Assembly (NCBI GenBank): GCA_964519035.1
Contig: CAZFKZ010000006.1
Location: 1-55,184, forward strand
Source: CAJJBL01 sp964519035
GTDB lineage: Bacteria; Pseudomonadota; Alphaproteobacteria; Puniceispirillales; Marisalimonadaceae
Direction: 5' to 3'
DNA length: 55,184 nt
Shown: positions 16,017 through 25,087 of the stretch, piece by piece
Layout: every line of letters begins with the position of its first letter
Position numbering within the stretch: position 1 is the stretch's first letter
Notes under the pieces: model-generated
Database searches by the model: none
The model's input: the letters and a program-made list of their open reading frames with translations, nothing else
Told to the model about the DNA's origin: nothing
Made by a program: the position numbers and the translations under genes

Positions 16017-16826
16017 TTATAGTCCAAATCTTTTAAAAATCGATCTTTCTTCAATTTTGAAGACAAATAATTCAATTGCACCAGACAATAAACTACTAAA
16101 ACCAAAAAGCTTTTTCTTAGGAGCAAACTCTTTTATTTTAATTTTTTCACCAAATCTAGTTTTTAAAACTTTCTTCATTTCACCAAAAGCATCTATCAAC
16201 CCTAATTCAATACCACTTTCACCAGACCAAAAAGCTCCTGTAAAAACTTCTTTGTTTTCATCCTTAATTTTATCTCCTCTTCTAGATTTCACAAAACCTA
16301 TAAACTGGAGGTGAAGTTCTTTTTGAATATTTTTTAATCTTTTAATATCATCCTTATTTTCTGGCAGAAAAGGATCTAGGATAGCTTTGTTATCTCCTGA
16401 AGTATAAAGCCGTCTATCTATACCAAGTTTTTCAATCGCTTTATTGAAACCAAACCCAGATGAAACAACACCTATAGAGCCTATTATGGAAGCTTTACTT
16501 GCAAATATTTCATCTGCCGCACAAGCAAGCCAATAACCACCAGAAGCAGCTACATCCTCTACAAAAGCTAGAACTGGAATATTCTTTTTTTCTGATAATT
16601 CCCTAATTCTAAGTGCAATCATTTCTGACTGCACTGGTGAACCTCCTGGTGAGTTTATCTGCAAAGCTACTGCTTTTATATTACTACCTGTAAATGCTTG
16701 TTCTATAGATTTTTCAAGTTCTTGTAAGTTCAAACCCTTCCTTCTTCCCATATTAGGAGAAATGACACCATTTAATTGAATAACAGAAACACTATTGGAC
16801 TTTCTAAAAATAGAAAGAAAACTCAT
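16017..16826 (-). CDS. sppA: S49-family serine peptidase (SppA/SohB-like)
   Basis: Single-domain member of the S49 (signal peptide peptidase A) family. The catalytic Ser95 lies in VAASGGYWLAC and the general-base Lys147 in TSGDNKAIL. Their 52-residue spacing matches Bacillus SppA. The substrate-binding strand VALQINSPGGSPVQSE is also present. There is no clear N-terminal membrane anchor in 269 residues, so membrane association is not evident from the sequence alone. The following small gene encodes a membrane protein that could serve as a partner (inference). The family digests signal-peptide remnants and other small membrane substrates. Confidence 0.9.
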   Translation of the reverse strand: MSFLSIFRKSNSVSVIQLNGVISPNMGRRKGLNLQELEKSIEQAFTGSNIKAVALQINSPGGSPVQSEMIALRIRELSEKKNIPVLAFVEDVAASGGYWLACAADEIFASKASIIGSIGVVSSGFGFNKAIEKLGIDRRLYTSGDNKAILDPFLPENKDDIKRLKNIQKELHLQFIGFVKSRRGDKIKDENKEVFTGAFWSGESGIELGLIDAFGEMKKVLKTRFGEKIKIKEFAPKKKLFGFSSLLSGAIELFVFKIEERSIFKRFGL

Positions 16827-16919
16827 ATAAACCTCACTTATTTAATATTTAAAACACTTACTTAAAATCGAATACCCTAGGATACAACAATAATCTATTT
16901 TTCTATAATATATTATGTT

Positions 16920-17669
16920 TTAGAAAATATAAATCCCTTTTTCGGCAACTAATTTAGCCTTCTTAGTTTGGCTACCTTTATTATTGTATAATTTTATACC
17001 AGGCATCAACTCTGTAGGGCTCAAACCTCCTTTTTTAGCAATAAGAATTAACCTTTTAGAGGACTTTCTTGAATTAGGCCATAGAGGGAAGATTTTATAA
17101 GAGCCTGTTTTTCTTTCTAAACTATTCAAAACTCTATGCAGAATATCTGTAGGAAAAATCAAAAATAAACTTCCTTTATTCTTTAATAAATTAACCGCAA
17201 CTTCTAACCATTTTTCTAAGTCGACAATTCTTTTTGATCTATCCTTCATAAAATTTTTTGAGATATTGCCATCTGAGATGTGATAAGGAGGATTTGATAC
17301 TATAATATCAAATTGGTTATGAAAAACTTTATCAATATTAAAAATATTTTCTTCAATAAAATTAATTTTTTGTTTCGGGAAATTATTTTTGAAGTTTACT
17401 TTTGCTAGTTCTATATATTCTTTATTATTTTCAATTGTATTTATTGTTATATTTTTATTATGATAAGCTAAAATTAAACTTACTGTGCCTACTCCAGCCC
17501 CCATGTCAGATAAAAAAATTTCCTTTCTAATATTTTTTTTTATATAGCCATTTACAAAAGCGGCTAAAAAAACAGAATCAAATCCAAATCTAAAACCGTC
17601 TTTAGGTTGAGTTATAGTGATTTTCCCATTCAAAATTGTATCAAAGGTTTTTTCTGAACTTTTCATCAC
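16920..17669 (-). CDS. TrmN6-like N6-adenine RNA methyltransferase
   Basis: Class I SAM-dependent methyltransferase with motif I DMGAGVGTVSL (about 55-65), an acidic E80 after motif II, and the N6-amino-methyltransferase signature NPPY at residues 126-129 (IIVSNPPYH). The family member in E. coli, TrmN6 (YfiC), methylates A37 of tRNA1-Val; alphaproteobacterial homologues sit, as here, divergently next to the polyprenyl synthase gene. The 249-residue length and the C-terminal GLSPTELMPGIKLY-like end fit that group. RNA versus protein substrate cannot be proved by sequence, since NPPY also occurs in PrmC. Confidence 0.8.
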   Translation of the reverse strand: MMKSSEKTFDTILNGKITITQPKDGFRFGFDSVFLAAFVNGYIKKNIRKEIFLSDMGAGVGTVSLILAYHNKNITINTIENNKEYIELAKVNFKNNFPKQKINFIEENIFNIDKVFHNQFDIIVSNPPYHISDGNISKNFMKDRSKRIVDLEKWLEVAVNLLKNKGSLFLIFPTDILHRVLNSLERKTGSYKIFPLWPNSRKSSKRLILIAKKGGLSPTELMPGIKLYNNKGSQTKKAKLVAEKGIYIF

Positions 17670-17751
17670 TGTCCTAATATTAAATATTTTGTAGAAAATA
17701 TGTTATATAGTAATATGGATTATTATTAAAAAAAATTTTTGGAATTTTCAA

Positions 17752-18756
17752 ATGAATAATACAACTGCACATAAACCAGCAAATGGTATTCAAACTTTAT
17801 CAAAAATTCTTGAAGAAACCATTAAAAAGGTTGATGAAGAAATAATTTTTAGACTGAATAAATCAATCCCCTTAATTTCTGATATTGGAAAGCATCTAAT
17901 CAACGCTCAAGGAAAGAGACTTAGACCTCTACTTACACTTACTATGGCTGCGCAGCTAGGAGATTATTCTAAAAATCCCATTATTTTAGCAGCAGCCGTT
18001 GAATTTATTCATACAGCAACATTGTTACACGATGATGTTGTAGATGAATCAAATTTAAGAAGAGGAAAAAAAACAGCTAATATAGTTTGGGGAAATGAAG
18101 CAAGCGTTTTAGCTGGTGATTTCTTGTTTGCTCAATCTTTTGAATTGATGGTTGAAACAAAATCTCTTGAGGCTTTATCAAAATTAGCAAGTGCTTCATG
18201 TAAAATCACTCAAGGAGAATTTCAGCAAATGCAAATTGCCAATAAACCTGAAACATCAAGAGAGGCATATTTTGACGTTATAGGAAAAAAAACAGCTGAA
18301 CTTTTTGGAGCCTCCGCAGAAGCTGGAATAATAGTGGCTGGTGGAAATATTAATCAACAAAAAGCAGGCTATGATTATGGATTTAACTTAGGTCTAGCAT
18401 TTCAAATTGTTGACGATTTAATGGATTATAGCATTAAAAGTGAATTAATGGGTAAGAATACAGGGGATGATTTTAAATTAGGAAAGACAACGCTTCCCAT
18501 TATTTTAGCTTGGGAAAAAAGTACAGAAGCTGAAAAGAAATTTTGGAATAAGACACTTAAAATGGGTGAACAAGTAGAAAAAGATTTTGATTACGCAGTT
18601 AAAATTTTAGAGAAATATAATATCTTTTATGAATGTGAAATGATAGCTGCAGATTTTATTAAAATTTGTCAAAAATCTTTAGATAAATTCCCTGATACAA
18701 AATTTAAAAAACCATTAATTGAATTGGCTAATCAAAGTTTAAAAAGAAAAAAGTAA
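17752..18756 (+). CDS. ispB: Trans-polyprenyl diphosphate synthase (octaprenyl/decaprenyl type)
   Basis: Builds the ubiquinone side chain by condensing IPP units onto farnesyl diphosphate. Both aspartate-rich motifs are intact: DDVVD at residues 94-98 (LLHDDVVDESNLRRG) and DDLMD at 221-225 (QIVDDLMDY). The GKRLRP substrate-binding motif is at about 54-59. The 334 aa length is normal for long-chain E-isoprenyl synthases. Product length (C40 or C50) cannot be told from the sequence. Its gene is divergent from the TrmN6-like gene, sharing an 82-base promoter region. Confidence 0.92.
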   Translation: MNNTTAHKPANGIQTLSKILEETIKKVDEEIIFRLNKSIPLISDIGKHLINAQGKRLRPLLTLTMAAQLGDYSKNPIILAAAVEFIHTATLLHDDVVDESNLRRGKKTANIVWGNEASVLAGDFLFAQSFELMVETKSLEALSKLASASCKITQGEFQQMQIANKPETSREAYFDVIGKKTAELFGASAEAGIIVAGGNINQQKAGYDYGFNLGLAFQIVDDLMDYSIKSELMGKNTGDDFKLGKTTLPIILAWEKSTEAEKKFWNKTLKMGEQVEKDFDYAVKILEKYNIFYECEMIAADFIKICQKSLDKFPDTKFKKPLIELANQSLKRKK

Positions 18757-18764
18757 ATTCACCT

Positions 18765-19415
18765 ATGACAAATAAATCTCAATTCAATAAACAAACTAGA
18801 AATCAAGAATTAGATAGTTTGAGAAAAAAATTAAAAGAATATATTGCAAAAAATAATAAATTCAATTTACGTCAACTCTCTAGAATTTTGCATAAAAATG
18901 ACGCTTATTTACAACAATATCTCTATAGAGGTACTCCCAAAGTACTTCCAGAAGAGGATAGATATAAATTATCTATTGAGCTTAATTTAGATATTAATGA
19001 GTTTACACCGGAGTGGCTTCAAAATAAAAATGATGCTGGTAATGATCAAAATATCTTTATCCCTAACATAAGTAGTGATAAGGAAAATGATCTAAAAAAA
19101 ATCTGTTTTTCAAAAGCACTATTAGAGGGAATTAACTTAACGCAAATACAAAATATTTTCTTTTACCAAACTTTTTTAGATACTAATACGGTTATTACAA
19201 ATCTTGTCGATGTGAGTATAAAAGATTTTATAGATGAAAATCTCTATCTTTTAATTGATAAAGGAATTTATTATTTAACTTACGTCAAAATAAATGAAAA
19301 AGATTATCAAAAAATAATTGTAAAACCTTTTGAAAAAAAATTTTCTTCATTTCACATTAATAAAAATCAATTAAATATATACGGAAAAGTTTTGTGGCAA
19401 GGCTCCACGTTATGA
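18765..19415 (+). CDS. HTH protein with degenerate LexA/CI-like (S24) C-terminal region
   Basis: Residues about 20-65 form a helix-turn-helix of the phage-repressor type (FNLRQLSRILHKNDAYLQQYL). The tail reads like the beta-rich S24 fold of LexA/CI repressors: FIDENLYLLIDKGIYYLTYVKI, KIIVKPF and a final NIYGKVLWQG. The Gly-Asp-Ser-Met that supplies the catalytic serine appears replaced (YQTF), while a lysine in IIVKP is in the expected area. It is therefore probably an HTH regulator that does not self-cleave. Its gene overlaps the next by 4 bases (ATGA) and follows ispB by 8. Similar HTH/S24 proteins next to RNA methyltransferase genes occur in alphaproteobacteria; target genes unknown. Confidence 0.65.
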   Translation: MTNKSQFNKQTRNQELDSLRKKLKEYIAKNNKFNLRQLSRILHKNDAYLQQYLYRGTPKVLPEEDRYKLSIELNLDINEFTPEWLQNKNDAGNDQNIFIPNISSDKENDLKKICFSKALLEGINLTQIQNIFFYQTFLDTNTVITNLVDVSIKDFIDENLYLLIDKGIYYLTYVKINEKDYQKIIVKPFEKKFSSFHINKNQLNIYGKVLWQGSTL

Positions 19416-20755
19416 CAATAGCTAAACAAAGAAAAAAACTTTCTAAAAATTTTAACCCTCAAACTCTTACAGTTCAAAATATAGGAGCACGAGGTGAAGG
19501 TATTTCAAACAAATTTACAGAAATGAATTTTATTGAAAAAGAATATAATTTTTTTATCCCTTTTGCATTACCAACTGAAAAAATAATTGTTAAACCATAC
19601 TACATTTCATCAGAAGGTATAAGAGCAAATATAATTGAAGTAATAGAACCATCTTCAGAAAGAATAGAAGCAAAATGCAAGCATTTTTTTAAATGTGGAG
19701 GATGTATATTACAACATTGGGATTTTCAACATTATTCAAAGTGGAAATCAAATAAAGTAAAGAATCCTATTAAATTAATTTCAAGTAAAACTGTAATAAA
19801 AGAGATTAATACTTCACCACTAAATAGTCGACGTCATGCTAAATTTGTTGCAAAAAAAACTAAATCTGGAGTTATTATTGGGTTCAACGAATATAGAAGT
19901 AATTTCATTTCAGAGATAGATGATTGTATCATTCTGGATAAGAAATTAATTGAATTAGTAAAAAATCTTAATCCATATTTAAATGAAATTCTTAAAATTG
20001 GGCAAATTATAAATATTCACGTTAATCTTTTAGATTTTGGAATAGATATGATGATAGAGGGAATAGAGAATATTCCTTATAGCTCTTTGTTACCTTTTAC
20101 TGAAAAATTAATCAAAAAAAATATTGTAAGACTTACTCGAAAGCTAAAAGATAATACTAATGATTTACTATTTATAAATGATAAGACGAATTTATCAAAT
20201 TTATCAGGAACATCATATATGCTTCCTCCACCTGGAAGCTTTCTCCAAGCCACAAAAAATGGAGAAATGGCTATTTTAGAAAGTATTACAAATGGATTAA
20301 AGGGATTACCCCAAAAATTACATATTTGCGAACTTTTTTCTGGATCTGGTTCTATTACGATACCATTACTTGAAAGAGGCTATAAAGTTGATGCTTACGA
20401 AATTAACAGTGATGCTATAAATGCTATTGATATAGCTACTAAAGAGCAAAACCTTGCGAATAAAGTTAAGGTTTACACTAGGAACTTAAAAACCAACCCT
20501 TTGTCTAGTTTTGAATTACAGTTATTTGATGTGATTATAATAGATCCTCCAAGATCGGGAGCTCAATCGCAATTTGTCAATATTGCAAAGTCTCAAGTAC
20601 CTTTAGTTATAAGTATCTCGTGTAATATTAATTCTTTTATTAAAGACGCAAAAATTTTATTTGAAAGTAATTATGAATTAAAATGGGTTCAACCTATTGA
20701 TCAATTTCTTTTTACGCAACATATAGAGCTAGTTGGATTATTTGAATTAAGGTAA
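19412..20755 (+). CDS. TrmA/RlmD-family RNA m5U methyltransferase with Fe-S cluster
   Basis: SAM-dependent 5-methyluridine methyltransferase of the TrmA/RlmC/RlmD family. The Fe-S cysteines are visible: C89, C95 and C98 in CKHFFKCGGCILQH, plus a later one in DDCIIL. An N-terminal TRAM-like region precedes it. The SAM motif lies in ICELFSGSGSITIPLL, the catalytic D-P-P-R in IIIDPPRSGA, and the nucleophilic cysteine C404 in ISISCNINSF. Start ATG 19412 overlaps the preceding stop by 4 bases. Substrate is likely 23S rRNA (U1939 or U747) but the family cannot be split by eye. Confidence 0.87.
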   Translation: MTIAKQRKKLSKNFNPQTLTVQNIGARGEGISNKFTEMNFIEKEYNFFIPFALPTEKIIVKPYYISSEGIRANIIEVIEPSSERIEAKCKHFFKCGGCILQHWDFQHYSKWKSNKVKNPIKLISSKTVIKEINTSPLNSRRHAKFVAKKTKSGVIIGFNEYRSNFISEIDDCIILDKKLIELVKNLNPYLNEILKIGQIINIHVNLLDFGIDMMIEGIENIPYSSLLPFTEKLIKKNIVRLTRKLKDNTNDLLFINDKTNLSNLSGTSYMLPPPGSFLQATKNGEMAILESITNGLKGLPQKLHICELFSGSGSITIPLLERGYKVDAYEINSDAINAIDIATKEQNLANKVKVYTRNLKTNPLSSFELQLFDVIIIDPPRSGAQSQFVNIAKSQVPLVISISCNINSFIKDAKILFESNYELKWVQPIDQFLFTQHIELVGLFELR

Positions 20756-20764
20756 AAAATTTAA

Positions 20765-20965
20765 ATGCTAATCAAAAAATCTATCACTATTAAGAGACAT
20801 AGAACGTCTGTATCATTAGAAAAGGAATTCTGGGATGCTTTAAGTATTATCTCAAAAGAAAAAAAAATTTCTGTCGAAAAGCTAATTTTTAATATAGATA
20901 TTAAAAGAGAATCTTCTCTCGCTTCATCAATAAGAGTTTTTGTACTGCAATATTTTTTAAAATAA
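20765..20965 (+). CDS. Ribbon-helix-helix protein (RHH_4 family)
   Basis: A 66-residue protein matching the RHH_4 (PF13467) pattern: a short beta strand with RHRTSVSLEKEFWDAL, a helix pair with SVEKLIFNID, and a C-terminal SSLASSIRVFVLQYFL. Such small RHH proteins are widespread in alphaproteobacteria and may act as DNA-binding regulators or as partners of other proteins; no target is known to me. It starts 9 bases after the methyltransferase gene and ends 1 base before the 3' end of the convergent uxaA gene. No toxin gene is adjacent, so an antitoxin role is not supported. Confidence 0.82.
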   Translation: MLIKKSITIKRHRTSVSLEKEFWDALSIISKEKKISVEKLIFNIDIKRESSLASSIRVFVLQYFLK

Positions 20966-20966
20966 T

Positions 20967-22514
20967 CTAACCAGTTATTCCAATTTGCCACGGAGCAAAT
21001 TCGTGTCTACCAAGATTCAAAATTTCACTTTTTGTTTGTTTTCCTGAAGCACAAGAAATAAAATATTGTAAAATTTCTTCACCCATTTGTTCAATATTTT
21101 TATAACCATCAATAACAGCACCACAGTTAATATCCATATCTTCATTCATTTTATTAAATAAATCTGAGTTAGTAGCTAACTTTATAGATGGAGTTGGTTT
21201 CGCTCCAAAACATGAGCCTCTACCTGTGGTAAAGGCTACTAAATTAGCACCTCCTGCTATTTGACCAGTAGCAGAAACAGGATCAAATCCTGGAGTATCC
21301 ATGAAGACAAGTCCTTTTTTCTCAACTTTTTCAGCATAGTTATAGACTTCCATTAAACCTGATGTTCCACCCTTCATTGCAGATCCGAGTGATTTTTCTA
21401 AAATATTAGCAAGTCCTCCTTTCTGGTTTCCAGGACTTACTGTTCCATTTATTTGAACATCTCTCCCTACAGAATAAACATCTTTCCACCAGTTGACTCT
21501 ATCCATTAATTTTTCTGCCACATTAGTATTTACTGCTCTAGCAGTTAAAGTATGTTCGACTCCATAAATCTCAGGAGTTTCTGACAAAATTGCTGTTCCA
21601 CCATGACTAACTAAAATATCAACAGCTTTACCCAAAGCAGGATTAGCCGATAAAGATGAAAAAGCATCTGATCCACCACATTGTAACCCAACCATTAAAG
21701 AAGATAATAAAGCTTCACTTCTTTCAAATTTATTAGCTTTTTCTAACATTTCTTCAACACATTTTATACCAGCTTTTATTGTTGCAGTGGTTCCTCCATT
21801 TTCTTGCATAACTAGTGTTTTAAGATTATCATTTTCAAAAAGTCCTTGATTTTGGAATAAACCACCTACTTGACATCTTTCACATCCTAAACCAACTACT
21901 AAGGTAGAAGCTACATTAGGATGGTTAATATAACCTCCAAGAGTTCTGTGGAGTAGGTTCATTGGTTCTCCAGATAACTCCATACCACATCCAGTAGAAT
22001 GACTGAATGCTGCAACGCCATCAATATTAGGATAATGTTTTAATTTTTCGTCTGTAAAGTATGAAGATATTTCGTGAACTACAGTAGCAGAGCAGTTAAC
22101 AGTAGAAACAATCGCTATAAAATTTCTTGTTCCTACTCTTCCATCATTTCTTTTATAACCTCTAAAAGTTTTTTCACTTGAAGAATTTACATACCTTGTT
22201 GGGTGATATTTTGAACAATAATTATGATCTCTACTAAATTCTTTAAACACAACATTAGCGTTTGTTAATACTTGCCCTTTAAATAATTTAGAATTTGAAA
22301 AACCTATAATTGTTCCATATTTTAAAATAGGCTCATTTTCTTCAATATCGAACTTAGCTATTTTTTGGCCAGAAAGTATAGGAGAATCAAGAGTTAAATC
22401 ATAATTTTTTAAATATTGACCAGCATTCATATTGCCTAATGCTATTATAATATTATCATCTGGATTTAATAATATTGACTTATCAGAACTGTTATCGATT
22501 TTTTTTTTATACAC
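20967..22514 (-). CDS. UxaA-family altronate/galactarate-type dehydratase
   Basis: Full-length (515 aa) member of the altronate/galactarate dehydratase family, which dehydrates sugar acids to 2-keto-3-deoxy acids using iron. An N-terminal SAF-like domain (about 15-90) is followed by the catalytic part: FRGYKRNDGRVGTRNFIAI, VAAFSHSTGCGMELSG, VVGLGCERCQVGG, SLMVGLQCGGSDAFSSLSANPALG, and a C-terminal GRGSCFGAKPTPSIKLATN and NCGAVIDG. The cysteines in GCG, CERC, QCGGSD and SCFG are the likely metal ligands. It is the last gene of a three-gene operon. Altronate is the default substrate but the neighbours suggest another aldonate is possible. Confidence 0.85.
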   Translation of the reverse strand: MYKKKIDNSSDKSILLNPDDNIIIALGNMNAGQYLKNYDLTLDSPILSGQKIAKFDIEENEPILKYGTIIGFSNSKLFKGQVLTNANVVFKEFSRDHNYCSKYHPTRYVNSSSEKTFRGYKRNDGRVGTRNFIAIVSTVNCSATVVHEISSYFTDEKLKHYPNIDGVAAFSHSTGCGMELSGEPMNLLHRTLGGYINHPNVASTLVVGLGCERCQVGGLFQNQGLFENDNLKTLVMQENGGTTATIKAGIKCVEEMLEKANKFERSEALLSSLMVGLQCGGSDAFSSLSANPALGKAVDILVSHGGTAILSETPEIYGVEHTLTARAVNTNVAEKLMDRVNWWKDVYSVGRDVQINGTVSPGNQKGGLANILEKSLGSAMKGGTSGLMEVYNYAEKVEKKGLVFMDTPGFDPVSATGQIAGGANLVAFTTGRGSCFGAKPTPSIKLATNSDLFNKMNEDMDINCGAVIDGYKNIEQMGEEILQYFISCASGKQTKSEILNLGRHEFAPWQIGITG

Positions 22515-22537
22515 AATAATCTCTTCCCTCTTAAAAC

Positions 22538-23257
22538 TTATTTATTCTTCAAGGTTTTCTTCAACCAATTATTATATTCATCTAGTTTTTTATCATCAAC
22601 TAAAGGATATAATCCCTTTATAGATGATCCATTTTTAACTTTTTTTAAAACATAATCCTCATAAATTGTCATAGATTTTACCTCTACTGAAATTGCCTGA
22701 ATTATGTTGAAAGGAATTACTACTACCCCTTCTTTATCTCCAACTATTAAATCACCAGGCCATACAGCAACATCTCCACAAGCAATAGGGATATTAATAT
22801 CAATTGCTTGGTGTAAAGTAAGGTTTGTGGGTGATGAGGGTCTGTTATGATAAGTTGGTATACTTAATTTCTTAATTTCGTCTGAATCTCTAAAACCACC
22901 ATCAGTTACTACGCCAGCACATCCTCTAACCATTAATCTAGTAATCAAAATAGCCCCTGCTGAAGCAGCTCTTGCATCTTTTCGACTATCAAAGACCATT
23001 ACATAATCTTTTGGACATTCTTCTATTGCTAGACGTTGAGGATGCTCAGGATTTTTAAAAACTTCTAATTGATTAAGGTCCTCTCTAGCCGGGATATATC
23101 TTAATGTATAAGCAAGACCTACCATATTTGGAAGTGATGAATTGAGAGGTGATATATTTTGAATAAACTGATTTCTTAATCCTTTTTTAAATAAGGCAGT
23201 ACAAATAGTTGCAACACTAATATATTTATATATATTTTTTATTTCATCATTTAACAT
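22538..23257 (-). CDS. RraA-like protein, probable class II pyruvate aldolase
   Basis: RraA/4-hydroxy-4-methyl-2-oxoglutarate aldolase family. The active-site segment GVVTDGGFRDSDEIK keeps the Arg-Asp pair that separates aldolase-competent members from pure RNase E inhibitors. CGDVAVWPGDLIVGDKEGVVVIP, which completes the metal site, is also intact. At 239 aa it has C- and N-terminal extensions relative to RraA (161 aa), typical of the sugar-acid-operon subgroup. It sits between the dehydratase genes with a 9-base gap after the IlvD-type gene and AAAGG as the ribosome-binding site. A role in cleaving or processing the 2-keto-3-deoxy acid produced next door is inference. Confidence 0.8.
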   Translation of the reverse strand: MLNDEIKNIYKYISVATICTALFKKGLRNQFIQNISPLNSSLPNMVGLAYTLRYIPAREDLNQLEVFKNPEHPQRLAIEECPKDYVMVFDSRKDARAASAGAILITRLMVRGCAGVVTDGGFRDSDEIKKLSIPTYHNRPSSPTNLTLHQAIDINIPIACGDVAVWPGDLIVGDKEGVVVIPFNIIQAISVEVKSMTIYEDYVLKKVKNGSSIKGLYPLVDDKKLDEYNNWLKKTLKNK

Positions 23258-23266
23258 TTTGAGCCT

Positions 23267-25000
23267 TTAAAAAATATCTGGTTCTTTTGCTGATTTACCA
23301 AAATCCCTCTCTAAAAAATCAAAATCACAACCTTCATTAGCTTGTGTAACATGTTGACTATACATCCATAGCCAACCCCTACCCGCTTTTGGTTGTATAG
23401 GTTTAGATTTTAGCTTTCTAGTATCTAAGGTTTTAGCATCTACAAGCATATTAATAGATCTCTCATTAACATCAACTTCGATAATGTCCCCTGTTTTTAA
23501 TAAAGATAATGGACCTCCTATGTAACTTTCTGGGGCAACATGAAGAATACATGCTCCATAGCTTGTACCACTCATCCTAGCATCTGAAATTCTTACCATG
23601 TCTCTAATGCCCTTTTTTAACAATTTTTTGGGTATAGGCATCATACCCCATTCAGGCATTCCTGGGCCACCAACTGGACCAACATTTCTTAAAACTAACA
23701 CATGATTTTCTGTGACATCTAAATCGTCGCTATCAATTAAATTTTTCATTTCAGGATAACTATCAAAAACAATTGCTGGTCCCTTATGTTTTAAAAACTT
23801 TTTATCACACGCAGCTGGCTTGATCACACATCCATCAGGAGCTAAATTACCTTTTAAAACAGCAAGAGATCCTTCTTTATAAATGGGGTTATTTATATTA
23901 CGAATTACGTCATCATTAATTGTTTTATTACCTTTAATCAACTCTCCAAGTGTTTTTCCAGAAACAGTCTTTTCATTTAAATTCAATTTACTAGAGAGTT
24001 CATACATTAAGGCTAAAATACCCCCAGCATAGAAAAAATCTTCCATAAGGTAATTATTTCCAGAAGGCCTTATATTAGCAATTAAAGGTATTTCACGACC
24101 TTTTTTATCTAAATCATCCATACTTAAGTCAATGCCAGCCCTCCTTGCCATTGCTATTAAATGGATTATTGCGTTAGTTGAGCATCCCATTGCCATAGCA
24201 ATTGTTACGGCATTATCGACAGATTTTTCAGTTATTATTTTAGAAGGTATTAAATCTTCCCATACCATACTTACTATTCTTTTTCCAACATTGGCCGACA
24301 TTCTAATATGGTTTGAATCCGCTGCAGGAATAGAACTTGCACCTGGGAGACATAAACCTATTGCCTCAGCAATAGCTGTCATCGTGCTTGCAGTTCCCAT
24401 TGTCATACAGTGACCATAAGATCTAGCAATTCCAGCTTCTACATCTAACCAATCTTCATGGGTTATTTTACCAGCGCGTAGTTCATCCCAGTACTTCCAT
24501 CCATCTGAACCACTACCAAGATATTTACCTTTATAATTTCCACGCAACATAGGTCCTGCTGGAAGAAAAATCATAGGTAAGTCTAAACTTATTGCTCCCA
24601 TAGTTAAGGCAGGTGTTGTCTTATCGCATCCTCCCATTAAAACAACTCCATCTATAGGATGAGATCTAATCAATTCCTCAACTTCCATCGACAACATATT
24701 TCTATAAAGCATGGTAGTTGGTTTTACATACATTTCAGCAAGAGAAATCGCTGGAAGTTCAATTGGGAAACCCCCAGCTTGAAAAACACCACGTTTTACA
24801 TCTTCTACTCTTTGCTTAAAATGAGTATGACAAGGCTGTATATCGGACCAAGTGTTAATGATTCCTATTAAAGGTTTATTTTCCCAATCTTCCTTACTAT
24901 ATCCCATTTGCATTGCTCTAGATCTATGGCCAAATGACCTAACATCTTCTGGTGAAAACCATCGAGAACTTCTTAAATCTTTATATGTTTTTTTAGACAT
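23267..25000 (-). CDS. IlvD/Edd-family aldonate dehydratase, L-arabinonate-dehydratase type
   Basis: Fe-S dehydratase of the IlvD/Edd family. It keeps the cluster and substrate cysteines in NTWSDIQPCHTHF, LMGGCDKTTPA and SYGHCMTMGTASTM, and the C-terminal VRISDARMSGTSYGACILHV. The N-terminus (LRSSRWFSPEDVRSFGHRSR) and the GSGSDGWKYWDE, PAADSNHIRMSANVG and VGGPGMPEWGM blocks resemble L-arabinonate/D-xylonate-type enzymes much more than the branched-chain IlvD. I start at ATG 25000 (577 aa), with GGAAA upstream; a TTG at 25012 would add four residues. It heads the sugar-acid operon, whose product would be 2-keto-3-deoxy-aldonate. Confidence 0.88.
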   Translation of the reverse strand: MSKKTYKDLRSSRWFSPEDVRSFGHRSRAMQMGYSKEDWENKPLIGIINTWSDIQPCHTHFKQRVEDVKRGVFQAGGFPIELPAISLAEMYVKPTTMLYRNMLSMEVEELIRSHPIDGVVLMGGCDKTTPALTMGAISLDLPMIFLPAGPMLRGNYKGKYLGSGSDGWKYWDELRAGKITHEDWLDVEAGIARSYGHCMTMGTASTMTAIAEAIGLCLPGASSIPAADSNHIRMSANVGKRIVSMVWEDLIPSKIITEKSVDNAVTIAMAMGCSTNAIIHLIAMARRAGIDLSMDDLDKKGREIPLIANIRPSGNNYLMEDFFYAGGILALMYELSSKLNLNEKTVSGKTLGELIKGNKTINDDVIRNINNPIYKEGSLAVLKGNLAPDGCVIKPAACDKKFLKHKGPAIVFDSYPEMKNLIDSDDLDVTENHVLVLRNVGPVGGPGMPEWGMMPIPKKLLKKGIRDMVRISDARMSGTSYGACILHVAPESYIGGPLSLLKTGDIIEVDVNERSINMLVDAKTLDTRKLKSKPIQPKAGRGWLWMYSQHVTQANEGCDFDFLERDFGKSAKEPDIF

Positions 25001-25087
25001 TTCTATTTCCAAGATAAATAATAATGATATTTTGAAAATATAACATGTTAATGGAAGTGTTCATAATAAAATAATGAGTAAGAAATA

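Noticed and set aside
20765..20965. RHH protein as the antitoxin of a toxin-antitoxin pair
   Set aside because: The adjacent genes encode an RNA methyltransferase and a sugar-acid dehydratase, not a toxin; RHH_4 proteins are generally stand-alone.
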